Positions 15,700 to 23,780 of a DNA stretch of 34,829 nt are shown piece by piece. Position 1 is the stretch's first letter. Every line of letters begins with the position of its first letter. The DNA comes from Candidatus Aveggerthella stercoripullorum. GTDB taxonomy: Bacteria > Actinomycetota > Coriobacteriia > Coriobacteriales > Eggerthellaceae. The notes below the pieces were generated by a model, which saw nothing but the letters and a program-made list of their open reading frames with translations, made no database searches and had not been told where the DNA came from. Both the position numbers and the translations under genes were made by a program. Location of the stretch: the NCBI GenBank assembly GCA_018712955.1, contig DVGB01000087.1, positions 1 through 34,829 of the forward strand. The letters run 5' to 3'.

Positions 15700-16788
15700 C
15701 TACCTTTCCGTGCAGCTGATGCAGGGGTCGATGGTGAGCACGATCATGTTGACGTCTGCCAGGTCGCAGCCTGCCAGCGCAGTGGTCATGCCCGCCAGGT
15801 TCTGTGACGTGGGCGTGCGGATGCGCATGCGCTCCAGGTTCTTGGAGCCGTTACCGCGCGCGTAGTAGTAGCATTCGCCGCGAGGCTGCTCGAGCACGTT
15901 GCAGGCTTCTGCGCCGTCGGCGGGGTTGCCCTTGACCGCGACAGCGATCTCGCCGGGAACGAGCTTGCGGATCATCTCCTCGATGATGTCGATCGACTGG
16001 AGCACCTCGAGCGCACGGACCTTCGCGCGGGCGTAGCAGTCGCCGTCCGACGCCGTGATCGTCTCGAAGCCGTCGAGCATGTCGTAGCCGGCTTTGCGGA
16101 GCAGACGCACGTCCTGCTTGACGCCGGAAGCGCGGACGAACGGGCCGACCATGGAGAGCGCCAGCGCGTCGTCATGGCTGATGACGCCGACGCCGACCGT
16201 GCGGTTCTTGACCGAGCGGTCGGTCAAGAAGACGTCGCAGATCTGCCGGTACTCGTCCTTGATGCCCTCGAGCACGTCGACAAAGCGCTTCAGCTGGTCG
16301 TCGTCGATGTCGCGGACGACGCCGCCCACCTTCACGACGGAGAAGATGACGCGCCCGCCCGTGGTGGCTTCGAACAGGTCGAGCACGCGCTCGCGCAGAC
16401 GCCAGCAGTGCATGAACAGGCTCTCGAAGCCGAAGGCGTCAGCCGCCAGGCCCATCCACAGGATGTGGGAATGGACTCGGGAGAGCTCGTGCCAGATGAC
16501 GCGCAGCATCTTCGCGCGGTCGGGGATCTCGATGCCCATCAGGGACTCAACGGTCTCGGCATAGCCCATGGAATGGCCGAACGCGCAGATGCCGCAGATT
16601 CGCTCGACGACGTAGACGAACTGGTTGTAGTCGCGCGTCTCGACGAGCTTCTCAAGGCCTCGGTGCACGAAGCCGATCTGCGGGATGGCCTCGACGACCT
16701 TCTCGTCCTCGACCACGAGGTCCAGATGGAGCGGCTCCGGCAACACCGGGTGCTGCGGGCCGAACGGGATGACGGTCGCTTTTCCCAT
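15700..16788 (-). CDS. echE: Ech-type [NiFe]-hydrogenase large subunit EchE
   Basis: This is the catalytic subunit (362 residues), related to NuoD and HycE, where protons are reduced to H2 at the NiFe site. Both nickel cysteine pairs are present: Cys65/Cys68 in RICGICAFGHSMGYA and Cys356/Cys359 in the last nine residues, DPCISCTER. The chain ends directly after this motif, so there is no C-terminal peptide to be removed by a maturation protease; the same is described for CooH. The ATG at 16788 is one base after the echD stop (TAGCATG). The frame also stays open far upstream over echD, but that part is Arg/Pro-rich shadow and not coding. Group 4 [NiFe] assignment is clear from the six-gene context. 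Confidence 0.93.
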   Translation of the reverse strand: MGKATVIPFGPQHPVLPEPLHLDLVVEDEKVVEAIPQIGFVHRGLEKLVETRDYNQFVYVVERICGICAFGHSMGYAETVESLMGIEIPDRAKMLRVIWHELSRVHSHILWMGLAADAFGFESLFMHCWRLRERVLDLFEATTGGRVIFSVVKVGGVVRDIDDDQLKRFVDVLEGIKDEYRQICDVFLTDRSVKNRTVGVGVISHDDALALSMVGPFVRASGVKQDVRLLRKAGYDMLDGFETITASDGDCYARAKVRALEVLQSIDIIEEMIRKLVPGEIAVAVKGNPADGAEACNVLEQPRGECYYYARGNGSKNLERMRIRTPTSQNLAGMTTALAGCDLADVNMIVLTIDPCISCTER

Positions 16789-16789
16789 G

Positions 16790-17473
16790 CTACTCCCCCT
16801 TCCCTTCGGGCGCGGCCTTCGCGGCCTCGCGCGCTTTCTTTGCCTCCATGGCCGCGCGCACCTTCGCGGCCTTCTCCGGGTCCATGCCCGCAAGCTTCGC
16901 TTCGAGCTCCGCATCGGCGGAAGGCGCGGCCTGCTCTTGGGCGGCGGCTGCCTTCTTGGCCTTCGCTTCCATAGCGGCGCGAACCTTAGCGGCCTTCTCC
17001 GGGTCCATGCCGGCGAGCTTCGCCTCGAGCTCGGCGTCCGCCGCAGGCGCTGCGTCCGCCTTCTCCTTCGCGGCCTTGGCTGCCGCAAGCTTCGCCGCCT
17101 TTTCGCGCGCAGCCTTCTGCGCAGGCGAGATGACGGTCATCGGCTCGGGGACGGACACGTCGTAGAAGCGGCCCTGGAAGTCGATGGCGATGCCTTGGAT
17201 GTCGATGCCGAAGAGGTCGTGGGACTCGTTCTCGAACACGAAGGCGGCCAGGAAGTAGTCCGTGATGGAGGGGATGGACTCGCCCTTCTTCACGGACTTG
17301 ACCGTCCAGTTCTCGATGGTCTCGTCCTTCATGTAGGTGTACTGCACGTCGATGCCGTCTTCGGTGTTCGTGCAGAGCAGCTGGACGAACCGCCAGCCGC
17401 GCGCTTTGTGGTCTTGGGCGCAACGCAGGACGTCTTCGGCGCCCATTTCCATGAATTTCGCCTCGAACGCCAT
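16790..17473 (-). CDS. echD: Ech hydrogenase subunit EchD (NuoC-like) with repeated Ala/Lys/Glu tail
   Basis: The first 115 residues are a NuoC-like domain that bridges the hydrogenase large subunit to the rest of the complex (FFVAAFVFENESHDLFGIDI-like region at about 74-93, QGRFYDVSVPEPM at 100-112). The remaining half is a low-complexity, highly charged alanine-rich tail, probably helical. It contains two near-identical 27-residue copies (residues 145-171 and 186-212; each has AKLAGMDPEKAAKVRAAMEA). Canonical EchD is much shorter. The ATG at 17473 is one base after the echC stop and is preferred over the longer frame. The last residues encode the ribosome site of echE. Confidence 0.85.
   Translation of the reverse strand: MAFEAKFMEMGAEDVLRCAQDHKARGWRFVQLLCTNTEDGIDVQYTYMKDETIENWTVKSVKKGESIPSITDYFLAAFVFENESHDLFGIDIQGIAIDFQGRFYDVSVPEPMTVISPAQKAAREKAAKLAAAKAAKEKADAAPAADAELEAKLAGMDPEKAAKVRAAMEAKAKKAAAAQEQAAPSADAELEAKLAGMDPEKAAKVRAAMEAKKAREAAKAAPEGKGE
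16838..17041 (-). repeat. Tandem duplication inside echD
   Basis: Bases 16961-17041 and 16838-16918 encode the same 27 residues with a 123-base (41-codon) period. The codons differ at several third positions, so the duplication is not brand new. The linkers between and after the copies are Ala/Lys-rich and could be further decayed copies. Confidence 0.85.
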
Positions 17474-17474
17474 G

Positions 17475-17939
17475 CTACTCGCCTCCTTCCTTCTCTTCGG
17501 CGGGCGCCTTGCCCTCGGCAAGCGCCTTCGCTTTCTCCTCCAGGATGCCAAGCGCCTGCACGACGCCGTCGACGATCGACTCGGGACGGACGGCGCATCC
17601 GGGCACGTACACGTCCACCGGGATGGCCTGGTCCACGCCGCCGATGACGTTGTAACAGTCGTGGAAGATGCCGCCGGAGCAGGCGCAGATGCCGCAGGCG
17701 ACGACGACCTTGGGCTCCAGCATCTGGTCGTAGATCTCTTTCACCACGTGGATATTCCGCTCGTTGACGCTGCCGGTCACGAGGAAGATGTCGGCATGCT
17801 TCGGGTTGCCCGTGTTGATGATGCCGAAGCGCTCCACGTCGTAGCCCGGGCAGAGCGCCGCGAGCACCTCGATGTCGCAGCCGTTGCAGCTGGAGGCGTC
17901 GTAGTGGATGACCCAGGGCGATTTAGTTGCGTACGTCAT
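17475..17939 (-). CDS. echC: Ech hydrogenase small subunit EchC (NuoB-like)
   Basis: This is the 154-residue small subunit of the [NiFe] hydrogenase, carrying the proximal 4Fe-4S cluster. Cluster ligands are Cys18 and Cys21 (SSCNGCDIE), Cys82/Cys85 in ACGICACSGG and Cys115 in VPGCAVRPE, as in NuoB and HycG. A GTG start at 17948 is possible but too close to the AAGGAGGT ribosome site, so the ATG at 17939 is chosen. The end EGGE stop (GAAGGAGGCGAGTAG) doubles as the ribosome site of echD. It stands 13 bases after echB. Confidence 0.92.
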   Translation of the reverse strand: MTYATKSPWVIHYDASSCNGCDIEVLAALCPGYDVERFGIINTGNPKHADIFLVTGSVNERNIHVVKEIYDQMLEPKVVVACGICACSGGIFHDCYNVIGGVDQAIPVDVYVPGCAVRPESIVDGVVQALGILEEKAKALAEGKAPAEEKEGGE

Positions 17940-17952
17940 ATCCCGCACCTCC

Positions 17953-18834
17953 TTAGATGAACGCGAGGACCGCGATGTTGATGCCGCCGAGCACGAGGGC
18001 GACCGCCCAGGCGCTCTTCAGCATGGCCTGCCATTTCACGCGGGCGAAGTTGTTGTCGATGAACACTTCGAGGAAGTAGGCGACGATGCCCACGACGACG
18101 GCCAGGGCGATGGACGCCGGGTTCGCCCACACGAAGAAGATGGCGGTCCAGGAAAGGAACAGCACGTTCTCCGCCCAGTGCATGATCTCGACCTTGGCCA
18201 GCGTCGGGCCGCTCATCTCGGTGGTCACGCCGCGGACGATCTCCTGGTGCGCATGATGGCTCATGGAGAGGTCGAAGGGCGACTTGCGCAATTTGATAGT
18301 CAGCACGAACAGGAAGCCCAGGAAGACACCCCAGACGCTGCAGATGGCGGGAAGCTCTGCCGTGAACACGCCCGCGGTGTCGAACGTGCCGATGGCCATG
18401 AAGAAGCCGACTGCCATGAGCAGGACCATGGGCTCGTAGGACATGACCTGCAAGGTCTCGCGGTGAGCACCGATCTCGGCGTAGGGAGAACGCGTGCTGT
18501 AGGCCGCGATGATGAAGAACAGCGCCGACAGCGTGACCAGGAAGACGGAAAGCAGGAAGTTGCCGCCCGCGAAGAACACGCCGCCTGCGATGAACGTGAA
18601 CAGGATGGCGCACGTCACGTAGACGCTCTCAGAGCCGTTGACAGAGGCGCGCTCTTTGCCCATGAGCTTGCGGACGTCGTAGTACGGCTGCAGAAGCGGC
18701 GGTCCTACGCGGCCTTGCATGCGCGCGGAGACCTTTCGGTCGAGGCCTGCCAGGAGGCAGCCCACGATGGGAGCCAGGATGGCGAAGACGATGGTCGCAA
18801 CGATAGTCGCGACAACGGTGTCAAGTCCGTACAT
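17953..18834 (-). CDS. echB: Ech hydrogenase membrane subunit EchB (NuoH-like)
   Basis: This 293-residue integral membrane protein connects the hydrogenase module to the ion-pumping module. It has about eight membrane helices and the NuoH/HycD signatures: RKVSARMQGRVGPP, with YDVRKLMGKE after it, RSPYAEIGAHRE and KLRKSPFDLS, the last two being cytosolic loops with conserved acidic residues. ATG at 18834 has AGAAAGGAGG upstream and is 13 bases after the echA stop. Position two in the operon matches echABCDEF. Confidence 0.92.
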   Translation of the reverse strand: MYGLDTVVATIVATIVFAILAPIVGCLLAGLDRKVSARMQGRVGPPLLQPYYDVRKLMGKERASVNGSESVYVTCAILFTFIAGGVFFAGGNFLLSVFLVTLSALFFIIAAYSTRSPYAEIGAHRETLQVMSYEPMVLLMAVGFFMAIGTFDTAGVFTAELPAICSVWGVFLGFLFVLTIKLRKSPFDLSMSHHAHQEIVRGVTTEMSGPTLAKVEIMHWAENVLFLSWTAIFFVWANPASIALAVVVGIVAYFLEVFIDNNFARVKWQAMLKSAWAVALVLGGINIAVLAFI

Positions 18835-18847
18835 GGCTTCCTCCTTT

Positions 18848-20767
18848 CTAGAGCGCCAGCACGCCGGCGCACGCGGCGGCCAGGGCGACGACGATGATCA
18901 CGGCACAGCAGAGCTCGCCGATCGGACGGATGGTCTTCTCGCCGAAGATGCCTTCCATGTACCAGTTGCGGGCGGTAGCCTCGGTGGCGCCGGACAGCGA
19001 GTTGATAAAGCGGCGCTCGCCCTTTTCGGCAGTCGCGCCGGCAAGGTAGATGTCCACGCGACGGCCCTTGCCCTTGCTGCCCAGCCCTGCGAAGAGCACG
19101 ATGGCGATAAAGGCGCACATGATGGCCGCCAGCCAGAGGTTGCCGTCCGAGATATCCCCGGCGACGGTGCCGTAGACGGTGTAGACGTACGGTTCGACGA
19201 TGCCCCAGGACAAGAGCGGCATGCCGACGCAGCACAGCACGATGAGCGCTGCCATGACGCCGGTCGCGATCCACTCGCTGCGGTGGACGGTGAGCTCGAC
19301 GTTCTCGAGAGAGCCCGCGATGCCTGCGAGCTTGCCGAGCCACTTAGCCCAGAACATGAACGTGGCACCGGAGCCGAACGCGAGCAGGACGATCAGGGCG
19401 ACCTGGCCCGTGTCCACGAAGGTCACGAGCGTGGCCCACTTCGCCACGAGCATGCCGAACGGGGCGATGAACATGCACATGATGCCGAGCATCATGAGGC
19501 GTGCGAGCTTCGGCATGCGCTCGAAGAGCAGGTCCATGTCCTCGATGTCGCGCGAGCCGATGTGGTGCTCTGCCGTGCCGACGCACAGGAAGAGCAGGGA
19601 CTTGGCGATCGCGTGGAAGAGCAGCAGGAACATGCCGGCCCAGATGGCCTCGGGCGTGCCGACGCCGGCGCAGGCGGTGATCAGGCCCAAGTTCGCGATG
19701 GTGGAGTACGCCAGGACGCGCTTGGCGTTGGACTGGCTGATGGCCATGAACGAGCAGAGCATGAACGTGATGCCGCCCGTGAGCACGACCATCGCGCCCG
19801 GGATGAGCGAGACGGCGAACACCGGAGCGAGCTTCAGCAGCAGGAAGACGCCCGCCTTGACCATCGTCGAGGAATGGAGCAGCGCCGAGGTCGGCGTCGG
19901 CGCCACCATAGCGCCCAGAAGCCAGGTGTGGAACGGCATCTGGGCTGCCTTCGTGATGCCGGCGAGAGCGAGCAGCGCCGCGGGCAGGGCCGCCACCACC
20001 GGCGCGTAGTTGCCGACCGCGATGAACGTCTCGAGCGAGAGCTCGCCGAGCACGATCGCGCAGTAGTACAGGCCGAGGATGAAGGCGAGGCCGCCGATCA
20101 TGTTCATGATGATCTGGCGGAACGAGTTGCGGATGGCCTCCTCGGTGCGGGTGTACCCGATAAGGAGGAAGGAGCAGACCGTCGTGATCTCCCAGCCGGT
20201 GAACAGCCAGGCCATGTTATCGGAGAAGACAATCAGGTACATGGCGGAGAGGAACAGGAACATGAGCGCGAAGAACAGCGGGCGCCTGTCCGCGGCGCCT
20301 TCGGGCTCGTGCGCCTGGAAGTCCTCCATGTAGCCGAGCGCGTAGACGCAGATACCGGAGCCGATGACGCCGATGACGGCGACCATGAGCAGCGTGAGCG
20401 CGTCCACGTAGAAGCCGTGCACGACCTCGATGCCGTGGGCGGCCACGACCTCGAAGCCGATGGCGAGCACCACCATCACGACAGCGAGCACGCCGGCCAG
20501 CGCGTTCTTATAACGGACGGCATAGCCGAGCACCAGCAGGCTCAAAGCTACGTCGACCACGGTGCACAGGATGCTCAGCGCGCTCGAGGAGAACTCGAAC
20601 TCGACGCGTCCTGCCCCCAGGTACATGCCGACGAGCACGAGCGACGCCACCGCGATGATGGCTGCCGAGCCGCCGACGATGACCTTTCGCGCCCCGTTGC
20701 TGCGGACGAGCAACAGCACGGCCGCAACGACGAGCGGAAAAATCATCAGGAATGCAAGCAGTTCCAC
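18848..20767 (-). CDS. echA: Ech hydrogenase ion-pumping membrane subunit EchA (NuoL/M-like)
   Basis: This large membrane subunit (639 residues, about fourteen to sixteen helices) is related to NuoL/NuoM and Mrp antiporters and couples ferredoxin-driven H2 evolution to H+ or Na+ transport. Key features are FTGWEITTVCSFLLIGYTRTEE (the acidic residue in the fifth helix), AGITKAAQMPFHTWLLGAMV (the seventh-helix lysine) and TMVKAGVFLLLKL (the eighth-helix lysine). I chose the GTG at 20767, preceded by AAGGGGGAAGG, over the longer frame from 20824 that starts in a GC-rich stem. It is the first gene of the operon, so the ech promoter should lie in 20770-20960; I see no convincing consensus there. 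Confidence 0.9.
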   Translation of the reverse strand: MELLAFLMIFPLVVAAVLLLVRSNGARKVIVGGSAAIIAVASLVLVGMYLGAGRVEFEFSSSALSILCTVVDVALSLLVLGYAVRYKNALAGVLAVVMVVLAIGFEVVAAHGIEVVHGFYVDALTLLMVAVIGVIGSGICVYALGYMEDFQAHEPEGAADRRPLFFALMFLFLSAMYLIVFSDNMAWLFTGWEITTVCSFLLIGYTRTEEAIRNSFRQIIMNMIGGLAFILGLYYCAIVLGELSLETFIAVGNYAPVVAALPAALLALAGITKAAQMPFHTWLLGAMVAPTPTSALLHSSTMVKAGVFLLLKLAPVFAVSLIPGAMVVLTGGITFMLCSFMAISQSNAKRVLAYSTIANLGLITACAGVGTPEAIWAGMFLLLFHAIAKSLLFLCVGTAEHHIGSRDIEDMDLLFERMPKLARLMMLGIMCMFIAPFGMLVAKWATLVTFVDTGQVALIVLLAFGSGATFMFWAKWLGKLAGIAGSLENVELTVHRSEWIATGVMAALIVLCCVGMPLLSWGIVEPYVYTVYGTVAGDISDGNLWLAAIMCAFIAIVLFAGLGSKGKGRRVDIYLAGATAEKGERRFINSLSGATEATARNWYMEGIFGEKTIRPIGELCCAVIIVVALAAACAGVLAL

Positions 20768-21398
20768 GACCTTCCCCCTTCTTCGAAGACCAATGAAAAG
20801 AGCGGCGAACCGCCGCCCGAGCACACTGTACCAAACTGGAGCGGCCCTCCCCTTACCTCCCCTCTATGCAGGGTCAATCATTCGGTAAATGGAACCGCGC
20901 GCCTCACCTTTAAGGGGCGGCCGGGTCGTTCGGCAGCGTGAGCGGCAAATCGCCTCCAACAGCTTGAAGCATACGCTGCCCCCTACAGCTTGTGCCGAAA
21001 TCGGGCGGCGCACACAACGCACGCTAATAGAGATTGTGGTTGAAACAATTCAGAAATGCATATTGAGGCGCGAATATCCAATTTGCATGCCCATTCCTTG
21101 AGCGACCACCCCTTTCACTCGCTTGTGCGAAGCAGCGGTAGTTTTCCTGCCGATCGTGCAGCCTCTTACCGGAGCCGCGCAGGATGCTAACGGCATGCGG
21201 CTCGATAGTCCGCACGGTTGCGCTCGCAACGCTCTCAGACGTCCGTGTTGAGCGGAATTCGTTGCACTGCCATGCGGAAGGTTGCCATGGCTGTCTGAAC
21301 GTATCACCTGAAGCCTAGTTGAACGCAAGCGCACACCGTCGCCTTGCTCCTATAACAACCAAACAGATCATGCATTGCGCTACGTCAGCTGGGTTATG

Positions 21399-21414
21399 TT
21401 GTGAGTAATAACAA
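21399..21414 (+). promoter_or_regulatory. Possible operator in the pucR promoter region
   Basis: TTGTGAGTAATAACAA is an imperfect dyad (TTGT/ACAA). The TTGTGA half recurs twice, on the minus strand, in front of the catabolic operon at 31161-31171 and 31243-31249. It could be a binding site for the PucR-type regulator, but this is a guess from shared short words. Confidence 0.25.
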
Positions 21415-21492
21415 TCCGCGGCAAAGAGGCCGGGTAATTGAACACAGTCAGTCGAGATACGAAAGGTCTTTTGTGCGCAGCAAAACAGTCGC

Positions 21493-21522
21493 TTGACTTA
21501 TACCAACAGAGCTTGGTAACTT
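21493..21522 (+). promoter_or_regulatory. Probable pucR promoter
   Basis: TTGACT (21493-21498) and TAACTT (21517-21522) are 18 bases apart, 38 bases before the pucR ATG. The -35 box matches well. Confidence 0.45.
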
Positions 21523-21559
21523 TAAATATCCATGCGGTGTCAAGAGGAGGCTGACGTAT

Positions 21560-22762
21560 ATGGGAATCTCTGTACGTGACGTGTTGCAACTGCCTGCTCT
21601 GCGGGGGTCGACCATCATTGCGGGTGCACGCGGAATCGACAACACGGTCGAAGGCATATCGCTTATGGAAAGCAACGACAGTATTGAGTTCATTCCCAGC
21701 GGCACGCTTATCCTTTCGAACGCCCGCGCGCTTGCGAACTACTCAGGGCCCTACTGCAGCTTGGTGCGACAGCTTTCGGAGAAGCACGTCTCGGGTATCG
21801 CCATAAAGCGGAATCGCTATCTCAAGGACATTCCTGACGAGCTTATCCAGTCTGCCGACTCGCTGGGCTTTCCTATCGTGCTGGTGCCGCCCGAGCCCAC
21901 GCCTGCATCCATCATCAATTCCATTACCTACGAAGTGTTCCGAACGGAAACGAACGATCGAGACTGTACGTTCGACGAAAGCCTGCTTAAAAACCTTGCT
22001 ATCGGCAACGAAGACGCGGCAGTATCCCGTAATCGCCTCGCATCGCTGGGATGGGATGCAAAGCAGCTCATGGGCGTTGTTGCCGTATGGAGCGAAGAGC
22101 GGTTAAGCGACCATGCCTTCAACGAAGCGCGCAAGGCGGCAGGGTTCAAATACGGTTTCGAAATGTTCGAAACGCGTTTGCTCGTTATGGAGCTCGAAGA
22201 AGGCGAAGCAGGGCAGCTTAATGCCGCGTGCGGTCGCCTTCTTGAAGAGCTTCGTTCTGTCAATGCGGGGATTGCTTGGTATTTCGGCATGAGCCTGGAA
22301 ACCAACTTCCTCATCCATCTTTCGCGCAGCTACTACGAAGCACAGAATGCGCTTTGGTTCGCAGTCGCGAACAACCATCAGAATACGGTGTACCAGTTCG
22401 AGCGCCTGGGTATTTACTCCATCTTGCTGAATCCGCGCAACTACCAGGAATTCAACCATTACATCGACGACACGCTTGGTCGGCTCAAACGCCACGACCA
22501 TCTCAATGGCAGCGATTTCTTCAATACGCTGGTCACATACGCTGAATGCGACGAGTCCGTCGAGCGTTCCGCCGAAGTGCTCGGCGTTCACTTCAATACA
22601 GTGCGGCACCGTCTGAAAGAAATCCGGCGCATTCTTTTAGAGCAAGCGCTCGACGGCGACATCAATCTCGCGATCAAAACACTGTGCCAGACCATCAAAT
22701 GGATGGAGGTTCGTCAACGCCTGCATGGTGCCCACGCCAAGCGAAAGCTCACCGTGCATTAG
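21560..22762 (+). CDS. PucR family transcriptional regulator
   Basis: This cytosolic DNA-binding regulator has 400 residues. Its N-terminal PucR ligand-binding domain runs over about residues 5-125 (SVRDVLQLPALRGSTIIAG), followed by a GGDEF-like middle region and a C-terminal helix-turn-helix of the PucR/CdaR type (about 332-372, SAEVLGVHFNTVRHRLKEI). PucR proteins usually sense purine-derived or other small metabolites and control nearby catabolic operons, often positively. Here it points towards the 3' end of the minus-strand GRE cluster, with a bidirectional stem-loop between them, and is the only regulator in the region. It is therefore the likely sensor of the cluster's substrate. The ATG at 21560 has GAGGAGG nine bases before it. 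Confidence 0.85.
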   Translation: MGISVRDVLQLPALRGSTIIAGARGIDNTVEGISLMESNDSIEFIPSGTLILSNARALANYSGPYCSLVRQLSEKHVSGIAIKRNRYLKDIPDELIQSADSLGFPIVLVPPEPTPASIINSITYEVFRTETNDRDCTFDESLLKNLAIGNEDAAVSRNRLASLGWDAKQLMGVVAVWSEERLSDHAFNEARKAAGFKYGFEMFETRLLVMELEEGEAGQLNAACGRLLEELRSVNAGIAWYFGMSLETNFLIHLSRSYYEAQNALWFAVANNHQNTVYQFERLGIYSILLNPRNYQEFNHYIDDTLGRLKRHDHLNGSDFFNTLVTYAECDESVERSAEVLGVHFNTVRHRLKEIRRILLEQALDGDINLAIKTLCQTIKWMEVRQRLHGAHAKRKLTVH

Positions 22763-22940
22763 CTGCAATTATTGCGTTTTGTCAAAAAGCCAACGATGTT
22801 TGCGCCCCTCGCCTCTTGAACGCTGCAAGTTCAGTGCACCCATTTCGCGAATTCCGCTTTTCATTCCGGAAAGCGTGCTTCAGGTGTTTTCTCGGGCGCA
22901 AACATCGCATGGAATTTGCCAAATTGGTACGAGGTCAGCG

Positions 22941-22977
22941 GCAATGCCACATGCGCTCGGTGTGCATGTGGCATTGC
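22941..22977. terminator. Perfect 14-bp bidirectional stem-loop between pucR and the GRE cluster
   Basis: The arms 22941-22954 (GCAATGCCACATGC) and 22964-22977 are exact complements with a 9-base loop. It lies between convergent genes and probably stops both transcripts. A second weaker stem (CTCGTGC/GCACGAG) follows at about 22982-23012. Confidence 0.65.
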
Positions 22978-23018
22978 GCGCGCTCGTGCACGGCCAAGAT
23001 GCGCGCACGAGAAATACG

Positions 23019-23552
23019 CTACGCCGCAGCCTCTTCCTTCTGCTCGGACTGCTCGAGTGCCCGTGCTGCACGCGCTTTCGCAGGGCGCTCGAGGAACAGG
23101 TACATACCGCCGAATACCATCGCAGAGAAAATCGCACCGAAGCCAACGAGCGAAACAAGCCATTCGACGGTCTGCTGTGGCGTAAACAATGCACCGATCA
23201 GGTAGTAGACGAACGAGAAGTTGTTGAACACGAGCGGGCAGACGTCATTGAGCGCAGCCAGCACGAAGATACCGACGATCAGGGTGATGCCCAATGCAGC
23301 GGCGAACGGCAGTGCGCCTGCAAGCAGGTTGGTGAGCTCAGAGCAGCCCAGCGCCCAGAAGATGCCGACCGCGCCTCCCAGGAACACGTCGAGCAGCTCT
23401 TTTTTCTTCTCACATTTACCAAGGAAAAACAGCAGTACCAGAAAATAGCCGGGCCAGGTGGGATATCCCCCGATCAGGACGGCTATGACGGCTACCGCCG
23501 CAATAGAGACGCCCAGGATGAGCGCCATGATAAGGGTGTCTTTTTTGAACAC
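23019..23552 (-). CDS. DUF1097-like small membrane protein
   Basis: This is an integral membrane protein of 177 residues with about five or six helices and a short Lys/Glu/Ala tail. I see some likeness to DUF1097 proteins such as E. coli YcdZ in size and layout, but no catalytic motif. A GTG at 23552 is chosen because TAGGAGG lies six bases upstream; the longer frame to 23639 lacks this. The gene is last in the GRE cluster, separated from the transporter by a strong stem-loop (23702-23731), so it may be made at lower level. Its role could be a permease accessory or channel; it is not determined. Confidence 0.5.
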   Translation of the reverse strand: MFKKDTLIMALILGVSIAAVAVIAVLIGGYPTWPGYFLVLLFFLGKCEKKKELLDVFLGGAVGIFWALGCSELTNLLAGALPFAAALGITLIVGIFVLAALNDVCPLVFNNFSFVYYLIGALFTPQQTVEWLVSLVGFGAIFSAMVFGGMYLFLERPAKARAARALEQSEQKEEAAA

Positions 23553-23701
23553 GGTCGGCCTCCTATCGCCTGTGGCGTCCTGGCCTAATCCAGGACGAAT
23601 GCGAAGGCAAGCTTCGCAGCCAGGCGGGAATAGACGCACGAACGCCTATCCCGTCCCTTTTGCGTTCCGACGTCTGCCGGAACAGGTTGCGCACCGTTTA
23701 C

Positions 23702-23731
23702 GGGAAGGGGCGGTTGAGCCCGCCCCTTCCC
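23702..23731. terminator. 12-bp stem-loop between the OFA transporter and the DUF1097-like gene
   Basis: The arms GGGAAGGGGCGG (23702-23713) and its complement (23720-23731) have a 6-base loop. On the plus strand TTTTAG follows, on the minus strand no T run. It would weaken read-through into the last gene of the cluster, or mark its mRNA end. Confidence 0.6.
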
Positions 23732-23780
23732 TTTTAGTCAGCCCGGCTTTAACCAGGCTTGCTTGCATGTCGCCCGATTC

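Larger units (their letters stand above)
20825..21559. other. 735-base gap between echA and pucR without a recognisable gene
   Basis: The gap must hold the promoter of ech (minus) and of pucR (plus). It has several short stems: GCGGCG at about 20800-20815, GAGCCGC with GCGGCTC around 21173-21200, and GTTGCG-CTCGCAAC near 21218. A sequence between about 21150 and 21310 is rich in such stems and could encode a structured RNA, but I recognise no family. The TTGTGA motif at 21399 is listed separately. Confidence 0.4.

Noticed and set aside
16174-17647. Extended frames of echE and echD upstream of their starts
   Set aside because: The added residues are Arg/Pro/Ala-rich out-of-frame readings of the neighbour gene; the clear Shine-Dalgarno sites decide for the internal ATGs.
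15331-20767. Formate hydrogenlyase (hyc/hyf) operon
   Set aside because: No formate dehydrogenase, HycB or HyfE/F genes; six genes in echABCDEF order fit Ech better.
18719-20941. 740-residue plus-strand frame over echA
   Set aside because: It is rich in His, Asp, Glu and Arg, the typical antisense translation of a hydrophobic membrane protein. It has no domain and lies opposite echA.
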